A stretch of DNA of 64,000 bases from Cladosporium sp. IMV 00045 (taxonomy: Eukaryota; Ascomycota; Dothideomycetes; Cladosporiales; Cladosporiaceae). The position numbers were made by a program, and so were the translations under genes. The notes beneath the pieces were generated by a model. That model was not told where the DNA came from. It saw only the letters and a program-made list of their open reading frames with translations, and did no database searches. The stretch is from positions 1 to 64,000 of the forward strand of contig MSJI02000820.1 in NCBI GenBank assembly GCA_001931905.2, read 5' to 3'. This document shows positions 43,949 through 54,230 of the stretch, in pieces; positions within the stretch are counted from its first letter, which is position 1; every line of letters begins with the position of its first letter.

Positions 43949-45577
43949 TCACTCATCCTCGCCAATCGCATAGCCAAGCTGCTCGCCAACCTTCACGTGC
44001 ATTCCCTTCTCAATGCACCACTTGAAACCGCCTTTCCTTCCGGAGCCATCAGCTCCCATGTAACCCTCATCGAGAGTAGGTCTTCTGCCCTTGGGAGCCT
44101 CGAAGACCATGACAATGGTGCTTCCAAGCTGGAAACCGCCCATCTCCTCTCCTCTTTTGAGAGCATGGCCGCCCAGTACGTTCGATGCGGCTTTGTATGT
44201 TGCCTCTGCGTATCCGGAGTAGGTCTCGCCTTTCTCCTTAGCTTCCGCGGCGGCTTGGTCGGCCTGGGTATCTGTGAGGAGGCTGTTGGTTCGGAGTTCG
44301 CGATCGAAGTTGACAACGATTGATCCAACGTTTGTGGCACCAACAGGGGTGTAGGAGAAGAAACCGTATTTCCACTTGCCCAAGAGAACCACACGCTCGT
44401 TCAAAGTGAACAATCCAGGAAGCGTGCGGACCAAGTAGGGCGACACAGAGTACAGCTCGCCGGCAAAGTGTCGTCGAGACTCAACGACCCAGGAGACAGG
44501 CGAGTGAAAGCGGTGGTAGTCGCCAGGAGCGAGATAGACGACACAGTAGTAAAGCGCAGTAGGCGTTTCGGCCTGACCGCCAAAGTAGTACCAAGGCTTC
44601 TTTGATTGGGCGAGATCTGCTTGCACAGCCTCCTCAGAGCTTGCACGAGATGGTGTACTTTGATCCTCAGCCGGATGCACATTTTCCTTTGCGCCTTCTC
44701 TCGTCTTAGGTTTTTGCGCCGCTCCAGAGAAAAGCGATGGAAGGTCGTAAGAAATGCCATTGACCCGAGCGAATTCCTCATCAGCCTTGATCCTCTCTTC
44801 ATCGCCTTCCCTAATCCTGAATTGGCTAGTGCTGGGAGAACCAGATTTACCAGCGACGTTGCTGCATGGTTTTCCACCTTCAGTTGGTCTCTCTCCGAGA
44901 AGAGCATCGACAGAATAGGTGACTCCCTTTACTTGCTCGATATCGCCATGTTCAATGACACCAAATTGTACGATTTTTCCATCAGCAGGCGAAAGAAGAG
45001 CATTGGGGTTAGGGTCCAACGGTCGGGCACCAGGCTTGAGGGTACGGTAGAAGAATTCGGCCAGATTGCGGAAGTTGTGCAAGTCCTTCTCTTCAATTTC
45101 ATCAAAGTTAACGCCAAACACCCAACCGTATAGCTTGAAGCCAGGCACACGGAGGTAGTATGGAATGTCCAAGCTGTTGAACTGTCCCCACAATCTACTG
45201 AGCGCCTTGAGCGGCAATGTAGACATGATCTGAACTGCCCACGGTCCGCTAGGCCTGATTCTGTGATTTGAAGGTGACCCATCTCCGCTTTTGCGGCGCG
45301 CCCACTCATCGTCTGTTCCAGACTCGCTCACATAAGTTCTGTAGAAATGGAAGCTGCCGAGGAATGCCACACCAAGGGCAATTGGGATCGGTCGCCATAC
45401 TATCTGTGTCGAGTCGAGTGCTGTGCGTAGCCGCTTGCGGAAAGGGTCCCTGCCATTCTGTGACTGGTGTTGACGTTGAGAGGCCGAGAAGTGTCTGGTG
45501 TTCGGTGCTGCCCGTCGGCGATGGAGGGCCGCGCGGAAAAGAGGGGAAGTGCGCCTGAAGAGCGCCGGCGTTGACAT
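43949..45577 (-). CDS. PSD1: Mitochondrial phosphatidylserine decarboxylase
   Basis: Makes phosphatidylethanolamine from phosphatidylserine at the inner mitochondrial membrane; pyruvoyl enzyme. 542 residues from MSTPALFRRTSPLFRAALHR, an Arg/Ser-rich targeting presequence. The frame is also open up to 45691, but the extra segment is hydrophobic rather than presequence-like, so I chose 45577. One membrane segment around IPIALGVAFLGSFHFYRTYV. Conserved motifs: LLSPADGKIVQFG, YHRFHSPVSW, GLFTLNERVVLLG and GFQLGSTIVMVFEAP. Self-cleavage at LGS|T's Ser (~486) would release a 57-residue alpha chain carrying the pyruvoyl group. A Ser/Pro insert (~residues 270-350) lies between ADGKI and the substrate motifs. 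Intronless. Confidence 0.93.
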   Translation of the reverse strand: MSTPALFRRTSPLFRAALHRRRAAPNTRHFSASQRQHQSQNGRDPFRKRLRTALDSTQIVWRPIPIALGVAFLGSFHFYRTYVSESGTDDEWARRKSGDGSPSNHRIRPSGPWAVQIMSTLPLKALSRLWGQFNSLDIPYYLRVPGFKLYGWVFGVNFDEIEEKDLHNFRNLAEFFYRTLKPGARPLDPNPNALLSPADGKIVQFGVIEHGDIEQVKGVTYSVDALLGERPTEGGKPCSNVAGKSGSPSTSQFRIREGDEERIKADEEFARVNGISYDLPSLFSGAAQKPKTREGAKENVHPAEDQSTPSRASSEEAVQADLAQSKKPWYYFGGQAETPTALYYCVVYLAPGDYHRFHSPVSWVVESRRHFAGELYSVSPYLVRTLPGLFTLNERVVLLGKWKYGFFSYTPVGATNVGSIVVNFDRELRTNSLLTDTQADQAAAEAKEKGETYSGYAEATYKAASNVLGGHALKRGEEMGGFQLGSTIVMVFEAPKGRRPTLDEGYMGADGSGRKGGFKWCIEKGMHVKVGEQLGYAIGEDE

Positions 45578-45994
45578 GGTGGGAGTGGACAGCAATATGC
45601 TACATAGCCATGCCAGGTATAAGAGAAGAGCGCAGTAAGCGCGTAGTTGTGATGCGTGTTCCCGCTGAGAGATGTAAGTGAGGTATCTCACGGAAGTGAA
45701 GTGTCACTTGCTTTGCACCAGACTGCTCTGCTTTGCTACCCCGGATGACGTTGCGGTATACTTCGCACTAGGGCGGGCGAACTGTTTCCCTGCAGCTCTC
45801 CCATGTGTCCTTCCCAATCCATAACAGCCAGCTGGTCACCTTCATCCTCTGAAACACAGCTTTTCCCGACACTCACTTGCATTCTTCGTTCGAGCGATTG
45901 GTGTTTTGCGCGGCTACTCTTTCGCTACAGATAATGATTCTCCAGTAAACAAAATTACACTACTACGTCAACTCGACAACATCAGCGAAACAGG
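45578..45994. promoter_or_regulatory. Divergent promoter PSD1 / UBL-membrane protein
   Basis: 417 bp between divergent starts. No named element recognised. Confidence 0.5.
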
Positions 45995-48427
45995 ATGGCT
46001 CCGCCTGAACCGCCAAACGAGATTACCATCAGAGTGAAGGTCCCGCCTGGCCATATTGCTGGCAGCAGTGCCGATGAGTTCTCACTGGGTACTGTTTCGA
46101 CGTCATCGCATGTTGGAGACCTACGCCTGAAGATCCAGCAACTTCTTCCATCGAATCCATCTCCGGAGCGTCAGCGCTTACTCTACGCTGGAAGGGCTCT
46201 TTTCGAGAACGATCAAACGCTCGCGACCGCATTAAACACGAGAAGGGACACGAGCCAGGTCGAATATGTGATACACTTACTCGTTAAGGGAGAGCAGGAT
46301 GCGAATGGCGGGCATGGTGCTTCAAACAGACGGACAACCGGAACACCAGGAAGTGGCAATGGATTGGTCAACTCTGGTTTGCCACAAGAGCAAGGAACTA
46401 GCCAATTTGGAGGTCAGCCTAGAGACAGCATGTCACCAGGTTTGCCGCCACCACCTCAGGGAACTGGCCAAATGCCGCACGACTTGCCACATGCGCAGCA
46501 CATGGCTTTGCTTATGCAGCGACAGCAGCAAATGCGTCTCGCGCGTATGAATCAGGAGCAACAGCAACGCGCTGCTGGATTGGCAGTCCCGCCATGGCAC
46601 GCTGGAAGGCCAGCACCTGGAGCAGTCCCAGCACACGCGCCGAACCCAGCTCCCTTCACTAGCGGACAACTTTCCCAGCACTATGACAACACGCGAACAG
46701 AGCAGCAATTTGGCGAAAATCAAAACAATGGCGATCAATCTTCTGAACAGAATTCGACACAACAGGCCAACACAAGGTATCCTGGAGGTCAAGACTTCAG
46801 CGATTCACAACATCAAACACCCCAACAGAATCAAGGACCGCAAAGACCGGTCAGTGGACAAGGCTTCCACGTCCAAGGCGTAGGCCCTGACGGAAACCGG
46901 TTTGAGATTCATCAACAAACAGTGAATATTCCCTTTCCCGGTCAGCAGCCTCGCTTCAACATGCCTACATTGCCTGGCGTCGGTCTGCCATTCCCTATGC
47001 CAGGCATGGCGCAACAGCAACGTACTCAGAATCAGCCGTCGCAGCCAAATGGTCCGTCCGCACTTGACAGAGCAAGGCAAAACGTCGCAGAGATGAGGCA
47101 GATGGTGGACGACATGTGCAATGACAACGATACAGAGGAAGATCGTGCCCGTACCGCGCGCTTGCAAGAGCACATTCAGGCCGTGAATAACTACATTGAT
47201 CCTTTCGGAGTTTCTCGTCCGAATCCCACGTCTCGTTCAGCCTCGCCGTTTCCAGCTCGGATGGCTCAAAGTATGCAGGCGTCGCCAGCGCTTGGACTTG
47301 GCGGTCTCATGGCTCCTCCAAGGGCACCATCTGTGTCTAGACCTCTAGGAATTCCTCAAAACACACGGCAGCAAGCGTCGGACTCCAACGTGACATGCTA
47401 TCTCTTGTCATCGCCAGAAGGGCCTCGAGCTCTGCTTTTTTCGCCTGAGCACGGCAATTACACAGGCAGCCTCCCGAGCGGTATTTCTGCCAGTATTGGC
47501 CCGGGCGTGCATCACAGACACGGAGCTCAACCTATCATGCCCGATGCTCTCAATCAACCGACACCAACTCCCGCACAGCCGGCGAATAATGGCCAAGGTC
47601 AACCAGACCAAGCCGGAAATGCACCTGCTGTTGATCCTGCTGTCGCAGCTGCTCACCAGATCGTCGAACAGCTTAACCAAGCGCAACAAGCTCAAGCTCG
47701 ACCGGCCGCCGAACCCAATCCCCTTGGACCTTTGCAGCCCTTCCTTGCTCACTTCTGGTTACTTCTTCGCGTCATGATCTTCGCCTATTTCGTCCTCGGT
47801 ACTAACATGGGCTGGCGACGACCAGTTGCCCTTGCCCTCATCGGTCTAGGCTTCTGGATGATTCGTGCTGGGCTATTTGGAGAAGGCGGCGTCGCGCGCC
47901 GCTGGTGGGACGGCATTATACATGTGGAGCAAAGACCCCGACAGCAACCCCAGACCAACGCTGAAGGTCAGGACGGTGAACCAAGAGCGGGTCACCTTCC
48001 TACGCCGGAAGAGCTCGCGCAGAGATTGATGCAGGAACGTGAGGAGGCTCTGCAACGCGCTCCACTGCACAGAGTTAGGGAGCACCTGCGTCCTGTTGAG
48101 CGAGCCGCCGCGCTGTTCTTTGCAAGTCTATGGCCTGGCGTCGGCGAGGCGCATGTGCGCGCACGCGAGGCAGAGGAGAGGAGGCAGGCAGAGGAGGAGG
48201 TCGAGCACAGACGGCGGGAAGAAGAGGAAAGACAGCGTGCTGCTGAAGCTGAGCAAGGTGGTGAGAAGAAGGAAGGCGAGTCTCCGACCGACGCTGCTCC
48301 TGCCACCGGAAGTGGCGAAAAGGCTGCGACGGAGAATCCAGGTGCTGAAAGCTCCAAGGAAGATGAAAAGCAAGTGATTGGTGAGAAGGCAGGTTTGCCA
48401 CTGAGTGCGGAACAGACAGAGCAGTGA
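45995..48427 (+). CDS. Ubiquitin-like-domain ER membrane protein, HERP/Usa1-like
   Basis: 810 residues, intronless. Residues ~9-95 form a ubiquitin-like domain (EITIRVKVPPGHIAGS; VGDLRLKIQQLLPSNPSPERQRLLYAGRAL). A Gln/Pro/Gly-rich linker follows (~100-420), then a helical segment (ALDRARQNVAEMRQMVDDM). Two hydrophobic stretches near 584-604 (FLAHFWLLLRVMIFAYFVLG) and 610-630 (VALALIGLGFWMIRAGLF) look like a membrane hairpin. A charged coiled coil (~680-770, REAEERRQAEEEVEHRRREE) and an acidic tail end it. This order resembles HERPUD1/Usa1, the scaffold of the Hrd1 ERAD ligase. Orthology is inferred from layout rather than strong sequence motifs. Confidence 0.75.
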   Translation: MAPPEPPNEITIRVKVPPGHIAGSSADEFSLGTVSTSSHVGDLRLKIQQLLPSNPSPERQRLLYAGRALFENDQTLATALNTRRDTSQVEYVIHLLVKGEQDANGGHGASNRRTTGTPGSGNGLVNSGLPQEQGTSQFGGQPRDSMSPGLPPPPQGTGQMPHDLPHAQHMALLMQRQQQMRLARMNQEQQQRAAGLAVPPWHAGRPAPGAVPAHAPNPAPFTSGQLSQHYDNTRTEQQFGENQNNGDQSSEQNSTQQANTRYPGGQDFSDSQHQTPQQNQGPQRPVSGQGFHVQGVGPDGNRFEIHQQTVNIPFPGQQPRFNMPTLPGVGLPFPMPGMAQQQRTQNQPSQPNGPSALDRARQNVAEMRQMVDDMCNDNDTEEDRARTARLQEHIQAVNNYIDPFGVSRPNPTSRSASPFPARMAQSMQASPALGLGGLMAPPRAPSVSRPLGIPQNTRQQASDSNVTCYLLSSPEGPRALLFSPEHGNYTGSLPSGISASIGPGVHHRHGAQPIMPDALNQPTPTPAQPANNGQGQPDQAGNAPAVDPAVAAAHQIVEQLNQAQQAQARPAAEPNPLGPLQPFLAHFWLLLRVMIFAYFVLGTNMGWRRPVALALIGLGFWMIRAGLFGEGGVARRWWDGIIHVEQRPRQQPQTNAEGQDGEPRAGHLPTPEELAQRLMQEREEALQRAPLHRVREHLRPVERAAALFFASLWPGVGEAHVRAREAEERRQAEEEVEHRRREEEERQRAAEAEQGGEKKEGESPTDAAPATGSGEKAATENPGAESSKEDEKQVIGEKAGLPLSAEQTEQ

Positions 48428-49215
48428 GTGCTTATCAACAAAGATCTGCTCTCAGAACATATTGTACTTCGGTCAGTGCATGGACTTTTCTCGCTTCTTC
48501 GCTCACTGCACTCTCTGTGGTGATGATCATATCCCTCCGATGTAACAGCACGCACGATCTCATACGGCGAATTCTGAAATTCGAGGAGACTTACAATTCC
48601 TCTATGTACTGACTCGTAGATATGCCAATATGAAAGTAGAAGTGATGTTAGCATAGGGCTGATCGGCCCGTAGAGACGCCGAAACACAATATCGATAATG
48701 TCATCACTATTTCCATCACTTCGATTTTTACACACTCCGACACCGCACCGGGAGACGAGTCTCGATCAGCATATGAAGCTTTCGATTCCTTTGCTTGCCT
48801 GAGCTTCGCCAGCCTTATCCTTCTTTCCTACCCCAGAAGGTGTTTGCACTGCATCATCGCCGGCATCATGCGGAAGCCGTGGGCCCTACCCTGAACCTTC
48901 GCGGCATCAAGAGGCCGGAAAGACGATTACTATTGGCCGTTCAGGCGTGTCCAAACATCTTCTCAACATGCTGGTCAGCAATAATGCAAGATCCAATTGT
49001 GTAATGCATAATTTCATATCGTCATTGGTTCGGATCCTCATGCCGCGGTCGTAACATGCATTGCTACCGTCATTGCTGAAATCAAGTGTTTACTTTGCAG
49101 ACTTATTGATTTCCTACATATGTTCTTCCGCCGCGTTCCTTCTCATCTGTTCAATACTTGATCGCATCTGCCTGTCTTTACGACCAAAATTCTCGCTTTT
49201 GCGGAGGTTCATGCA
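48428..49215. other. Intergenic
   Basis: 788 bp between two plus-strand genes. Nothing coding or structured recognised. Confidence 0.5.
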
Positions 49216-49926
49216 ATGTTTGAAACAACCTTCTCCCACAAATCATCAACACCTTTACCGCCTACTGTGTCGATAGAAATTGCCCTCCAACTTCTCCACG
49301 ACTTCGAGACCATCAACAGACTCAATCCCGACGTTAGAGGCCAAACACCAATCCAGCCTAAGAACGGCGCTCTCAAACAAGATACCGTCTCAAATACCAA
49401 ATCAAAGCACTCTCGCGCCATAGGTTCCAAGCAGTACTACGAAGTCGAAGACGAACTCCCATTCATTCCAAAGAAACTCTGGAGCGGCGGTGTACGCTAC
49501 CAGGCGGACTTTGTACCCATGTCCGAAGGGTGCGAAATCACGATCCATGCGCCTGGCGGATTCACTTCTGTCAACAATTGGAGACTTGTTCATCAGGAAG
49601 AACGTACAATCGACTCGGCTCTAGAAGATGGCGACCAGGGCGTGACATCAAATCATGGCGCACATCCAACGAATAAATTCGGGCAAGTTAAGGGCCGGAG
49701 CGATTCGTATGCCTCGGGTGGGCAGTGGTATGTGGAGATCACGTCTGATGCGAAGTGTAGTCGGACTTTCTCGAGTTTTGTGAAGGGATTTTTGAAGAAT
49801 GGCCATGGTCAATTGCAGTGTGCGTTTGTGGATCGGGCGAAGGAGGCGAGCAACGAGGTCGGAGATCCAGTGGAGGCCAACAACCGAAGACCGACGATTG
49901 GGAGGAGGAAGTCGAGCAGGTTCTAA
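49216..49926 (+). CDS. DUF7053-like fungal protein
   Basis: 236 residues resembling the fungal DUF7053 family: an N-terminal TTFSHKSSTPLPPTVSIEIAL then LLHDFETINRLNP, a middle YYEVEDELPFIPKKLWSGGV then RYQADFVPMSEGCEITIHAPGG, and a late GQWYVEITSDAKCSRTFSSF then VKGFLKNGHGQL. Function of the family is unknown; the fold is probably START-like (inference). The last ~30 residues are basic and low complexity. A second frame (49818-50051) overlaps this tail and continues as an acidic, more protein-like sequence (see finding), so the true C-terminus is uncertain. Confidence 0.7.
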   Translation: MFETTFSHKSSTPLPPTVSIEIALQLLHDFETINRLNPDVRGQTPIQPKNGALKQDTVSNTKSKHSRAIGSKQYYEVEDELPFIPKKLWSGGVRYQADFVPMSEGCEITIHAPGGFTSVNNWRLVHQEERTIDSALEDGDQGVTSNHGAHPTNKFGQVKGRSDSYASGGQWYVEITSDAKCSRTFSSFVKGFLKNGHGQLQCAFVDRAKEASNEVGDPVEANNRRPTIGRRKSSRF

Positions 49927-51130
49927 AGGATCTGGGGTTGACAGGTCACATTCACGAATTATACGATGACATTGCGTCCAATGAGATGTTCTTTCGGTTG
50001 TGGTATCTCAATGGGGATATTCTGTGTTGCAAGGCCGGCGGAGGCATGTAGCGGCTCCTTAGTTAGCGATCGATCAAGAAACCCGATGTTACGCCTCTGA
50101 TACCAGGAAGGAACGACAAGATGTTGATGGGAGACTGATTTTCGACCTCGATATCAATACCTTTGGGTGATTTTAAAATGTATCAGGAATATTGTGGCCA
50201 AACAATCAGGACCAAAGTAAAGCGATCGTATAGTTGTCATTGGAAAGCCTTGCGAGAATTTTGGAAAGTCACTTTCTATCCAAATTCAACATGCACACTA
50301 ATGTCAAGCGAGATGTATAGATACATTGCTGCTCTCCCCATCTTATTGTGAATCAGAATACTCCGACTGCTCAGAAGGGAGGTCGATAAAAGCGAGTATC
50401 TTCACTGGTGACCTTACCCCAACCCTAACCCTTGAGATATATACTCCTCGCGTCTTACAGCACCAGCACGCAGAAACTGAAGATACTAAGATCAATCTCT
50501 CGTTGCTTTCAATAGCTCAGTGTCGATCTTGATATCATGTGCTTTGCATCGAGCATGAACCGATATATTCTTCATATTGCACGAGGAGGTTATTTGTCGC
50601 AATTAGACAATGGTCCAATTTGCATAATGAATTTTCAAGTTGTAGTTAGATGCTTACACAATTACCAAATCAACATCAAACCTGAGAGAACGCAACAAGG
50701 CTTTTGAGGGCAAGATTGGACAGTAGTCCAATCATCAACCAACCCCAAGACTCACACGTGCCTGTAACAGTCATCAAGTCTTACTGCGTGGTCCCAATCC
50801 TTGTCCGTTTCATCTGCGCATCTCCACCCAGCTGAAAGTGAAAATCAACGTGCATCACTATCACGTGAAGTGCCAGGATGTCAAATGTAATGTAAACATC
50901 CATGGCTGTGCACACCGTCATGTCAAGCATAACCCAGGGGAGAAGATGGCGACAGTGTCATCGGAAAGCTTCGGTATTACTTTTAAGCAATTCAATTTCT
51001 TGAAGCAGCCAGCACAATAATGCATGTGTCGATCATACCGAGTCTTGTCCGTCACAATAAGGATTCGGTGTGTACCGCAATCGGAGATTCTATATTGCTG
51101 CAGGGATGATTTGATACCGATGTTCAGAAT
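49927..51130. other. Intergenic, 1.2 kb
   Basis: AT-richer than its surroundings. The first ~125 bp may still be coding if the DUF7053-like gene is frameshifted. Contains a short CCCTAA-like stretch at 50417-50431. No other gene supported. Confidence 0.45.
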
Positions 51131-51615
51131 TTACGATTTCGGTGGTCCATGTCCGTGATGGACGACAGGAAGACCAAATTTCTCGTAGATTACATGGAGT
51201 ATCCAAAAGACCGGTAGTTGTTTGTCGATTTGGAATAAAAACGGTCTCATAAGGCAATGGGGCGCGGGGAGGAAAGAGTTGAAGACGACATGAAGACGTA
51301 GAATACCATCATCGGCCCAGGTTGCTCGCCTTGTGGTCCAAGAGCCGCAGCAGCGGTGACAACAGCATACCAGCGAGTGCCATGTCGACCAATGGGGAGA
51401 AGTAAAAGTAGAGTCCATTGGGACATGAGCCAGTAGGAGGTGTTGATGTTGCTTTGCGGAATCTCTGCTGGATCCACTTGACTGGCGATGATCTTTTCCT
51501 TTGCAGCGGAGATTTTGACGTCCAACGCTTTTCGCACGCTCCACGACCTGCTCCTGTCGATATCCAAAAGTCGGCCGAACTCGCGCACAAGCCCAAGAAA
51601 TGTTGCATGGTTCAT
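51131..51615 (-). pseudogene. Possible decayed membrane-protein gene in three frames
   Basis: Three overlapping minus-strand frames each look protein-like over a different part: first RLLDIDRSRSWSVRKALDVK through INTSYWLMSQWTL, then GLYFYFSPLVDMALAGMLLS and PLLRLLDHKASNLG, then DDGILRLHVVFNSFLPAPHC and PVFWILHVIYEKFGLPVVHH. Read in this order they would make one hydrophobic protein interrupted by two frame changes. No splice sites explain the changes. I do not recognise the family; the call rests only on composition. Confidence 0.3.
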
Positions 51616-53078
51616 AAACTAATACGCGTCATGCGCCACTCACAGCGAAAAGTCGTGCGTTTTCTTGAGATGGATGTGCGCGAAGTACTTGAAAGGAAGC
51701 CGGCAAGACGAGAACATGTTTGAATATGCGCACAAGCTGGGCGTATCATGACCAAGAAATCTCAGTATTTGAACCAAGTGGTCGCAGCGTGCTTGCTAAT
51801 TCATGCTGTCATAGTCTTTTGAGCACTAGGAGGTAAAGGCTTGTGCCTGAAGATCTACAATTAGCGTGCGACCAGGAATATGGTGAAACCTGCAGCTGCA
51901 GCTGTCGTCGCACAGATGGGGGAGGCCTACGCTTGTCTTTCCCCTTTTTCTTGCTCGACATCTTTACCTTACGGAACTTGGCCACTGCACTATTCCTTAG
52001 CTGAAGAGAGAGTCATGCAGACTCCAGTAAAGTCACATGAACCCGTGGATACGGTTCCTGCGACTGCCAGCACTTACAACATTGCCATGTTTCTCAGGCT
52101 TCGGTGTCGATGAGATGAGAACAATGTCGTCTCCCAAGCCGTACTCTACGATATGGGTGATGTCGACCTTACATCTTGAATCATGGAGGCAAACAGGGTG
52201 ACCGACGATCAGTATCTTCAAGGGACACCACATGCTCGGGCGGCTCCAGAGAGAACACCTGCCAAAGTGGACCCTACTAGCTAAGTGGATATCGACCACT
52301 ATGGTGGGTGCTCCCACCAACTACCAATTACCATCGCGCTGCATTTCAATCCATTGAGATCTTCTGCTCGAGTAAGATGCTGCAAATCTCTCACGTATTA
52401 CAAGGATAAGTGACTGGCAGCTGAGCATGCAAGAGCTTCAACATGAGCAACTTTCTATGTGACCAACAATGCAAGATCCCGGCGTACGGATGAAGGCCGG
52501 AAAGGAGCTGTCAAGGAGAATGGATGAAGACCCTCTGAAGGAACCCGTTGTCCACTCCCTGAGCTGGACCTGACGTCGGGGAATGTCGATCATTCTTCAA
52601 TAAGCTCCACAAACGCTGCTAGCCATAAATCCATCAGGCATAGTAGTGAAGCTCATCACGGACAGGTGGGATGGTGACTGGAGCAAGGACACCGCTATCC
52701 ACTTCGCTCCTCCAATCCGAAGATCCGCGCATGGCAACGACTGGCTGGAGTCTCCCAAAACGATGCTATTGGAGCAACGGTCGACCGACTTGACGATCAC
52801 AAGGAGTTGCTGTCCTTGCACTGCTGTAGCCATGTCTCCTGGAATGGGCAGTTGGTGGTAGGCTGGCCTGAGATGAGGTTTGACTCGACATCTTCAGAGG
52901 GGTGCTGGACCAGGCGTCAAGCAAGGCTGCCTTCTGCCTTCATATATCTACCACTTCCTCCCAGCAAGGCAAGAGATTTCTTTCTTCACACCACACTGCA
53001 CAACAACGTCAAACCCACACTCTTTCTCTCGTTTTTACCAACTTTATCACTCTCTTTAATAACACCAATCTTTACATA
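51616..53078. other. Intergenic, 1.5 kb, promoter of the secreted repeat protein
   Basis: No convincing gene. Close to the next start there is a TATA-like CATATATCTA at 52941-52950, then a CT-rich leader (about 52950-53078) of the kind seen before highly expressed fungal genes. Confidence 0.5.
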
Positions 53079-54230
53079 ATGCAGTACGCTCTCGTCACCC
53101 TTGCCTTGACGGCATCCACCCTTGCTCTCCCGACCAAGAGGGCTGTTCTTGACGGAACTCTCGATTCGGTCACTGGCACCGCTGGTGAAGTTGTCGGAAC
53201 TGCAACCGGCGCTACCTCTGGCCTTGGTCTCGGCAGACGTCAATCTGGCGTCGTTGACTCGCTTCCTTTGGTCAAGGACTTGAAGGTTGACGAGATCACT
53301 CAAGATCTGCCCCTGGTCGGACGCCGCCAGAACGATCTTCTCACCCCAGTGGTCGACACAGCTGGTGGCGTCGTTGGCACCGCTACCGGTGCTGTCGGCT
53401 CCACCGGCCTCACTGACGGCCTCCTCAAGCGCCAGGAGTCCACCGAGGGCCTGGTCGGTGGTGTTACGAAGGATCTTGGCGTTGACGGACTTACGGGTGG
53501 CCTCAAGGGCCTTCCTGTCGTTGGCAAGCGCGGTCTCGATGCCTCCAACGCTGTGGACGATGTCTCCGGCACCGTTGGCAACCTCAAGGTCGGCGAGACC
53601 GTCGGAAACACCGTTTCTGGCCTCGATCTCCCCACCACCGTCGGCAGCGCAACTGATGCCACCCAGAACCTCCGCGCCGACAAGACCGTGGATGACCTGA
53701 ACGTCGTCAAGCGTGGTGTCGTTGACGAAACCGTTGGTGACCTCAAGGCCGGCGAGACTGTTAACTCTGCCACTTCCACTGTTGGTGACCTGACTGGTTC
53801 CGTCAGCAAGGCAGTTGAGCGCGACCTCGGCCTTGATGGCGTCACGGGCACCGCCACTGATGTTGTTGGAAGCGTCACTGGCACCGCCGGCAACGTTCTC
53901 AAGCGTGGCACCGTCGGCGACAACGTGGGAGGTATCACGGACAAGGTCAACGTGGACGAGACCGTCCAGGGCGCAACTGGCACTGTCGGCAGCGCAACCG
54001 ATGCCGTCAAGGGCCTTAACCTCAAGCGTGACCTCGACCTTGGCGCCCTCGTCTCCTCCATCTCTTCCGAGCAGCTCGATGACATCCTCTCCAAGGTTGA
54101 CGTTGACGGCCTCCTTGAGGACCTGACCGACATCCTCTCCAACGTCGACATCTCCGGCATTCTCTCCTCTCTCACCGACGACCAGCTCTCCACCATCACC
54201 GACGGCCTCGGCCTCGGCAGCCTCCTTTAA
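53079..54230 (+). CDS. Secreted Kex2-processed repeat protein (KEP-like)
   Basis: 383 residues. Residues 1-17/18 form a signal peptide (MQYALVTLALTASTLALP) ending just before the first dibasic site, KR at 20-21. Further KR or RR sites end at 54, 83, 118, 151, 212, 276 and 317. Full Kex2 cleavage would release eight peptides of about 33, 29, 35, 33, 61, 64, 41 and 66 residues. Three begin with Gln, able to form pyroglutamate. The peptides share loose Gly/Thr/Val/Asp repeats (GTATGA, TVGDLKAGETV, VGSATDA). The last is a Leu/Asp/Ser amphipathic stretch. After the signal peptide there is no Cys, Met, His, Phe, Tyr or Trp, unlike Tyr-containing dikaritin RiPP cores. Codons are strongly C-ending. 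The frame is open from 52902, but the ATG at 53079 sets the signal peptide at the start. Function unknown. Confidence 0.85.
   Translation: MQYALVTLALTASTLALPTKRAVLDGTLDSVTGTAGEVVGTATGATSGLGLGRRQSGVVDSLPLVKDLKVDEITQDLPLVGRRQNDLLTPVVDTAGGVVGTATGAVGSTGLTDGLLKRQESTEGLVGGVTKDLGVDGLTGGLKGLPVVGKRGLDASNAVDDVSGTVGNLKVGETVGNTVSGLDLPTTVGSATDATQNLRADKTVDDLNVVKRGVVDETVGDLKAGETVNSATSTVGDLTGSVSKAVERDLGLDGVTGTATDVVGSVTGTAGNVLKRGTVGDNVGGITDKVNVDETVQGATGTVGSATDAVKGLNLKRDLDLGALVSSISSEQLDDILSKVDVDGLLEDLTDILSNVDISGILSSLTDDQLSTITDGLGLGSLL

Noticed and set aside
52902..53078. 59-codon N-terminal extension of the secreted repeat protein
   Set aside because: It would bury the signal peptide inside the protein; the CT-rich composition fits a 5' leader.
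53300..54199. 299-residue antisense frame over the secreted repeat protein
   Set aside because: Ser/Thr/Pro/Arg composition produced by the sense codon bias; the sense strand has a signal peptide and regular Kex2 sites.
53079..54230. Dikaritin/ustiloxin-type RiPP precursor
   Set aside because: Those need Tyr-containing short cores between Kex2 sites; this protein has no Tyr after the signal peptide and no UstYa-like gene nearby.
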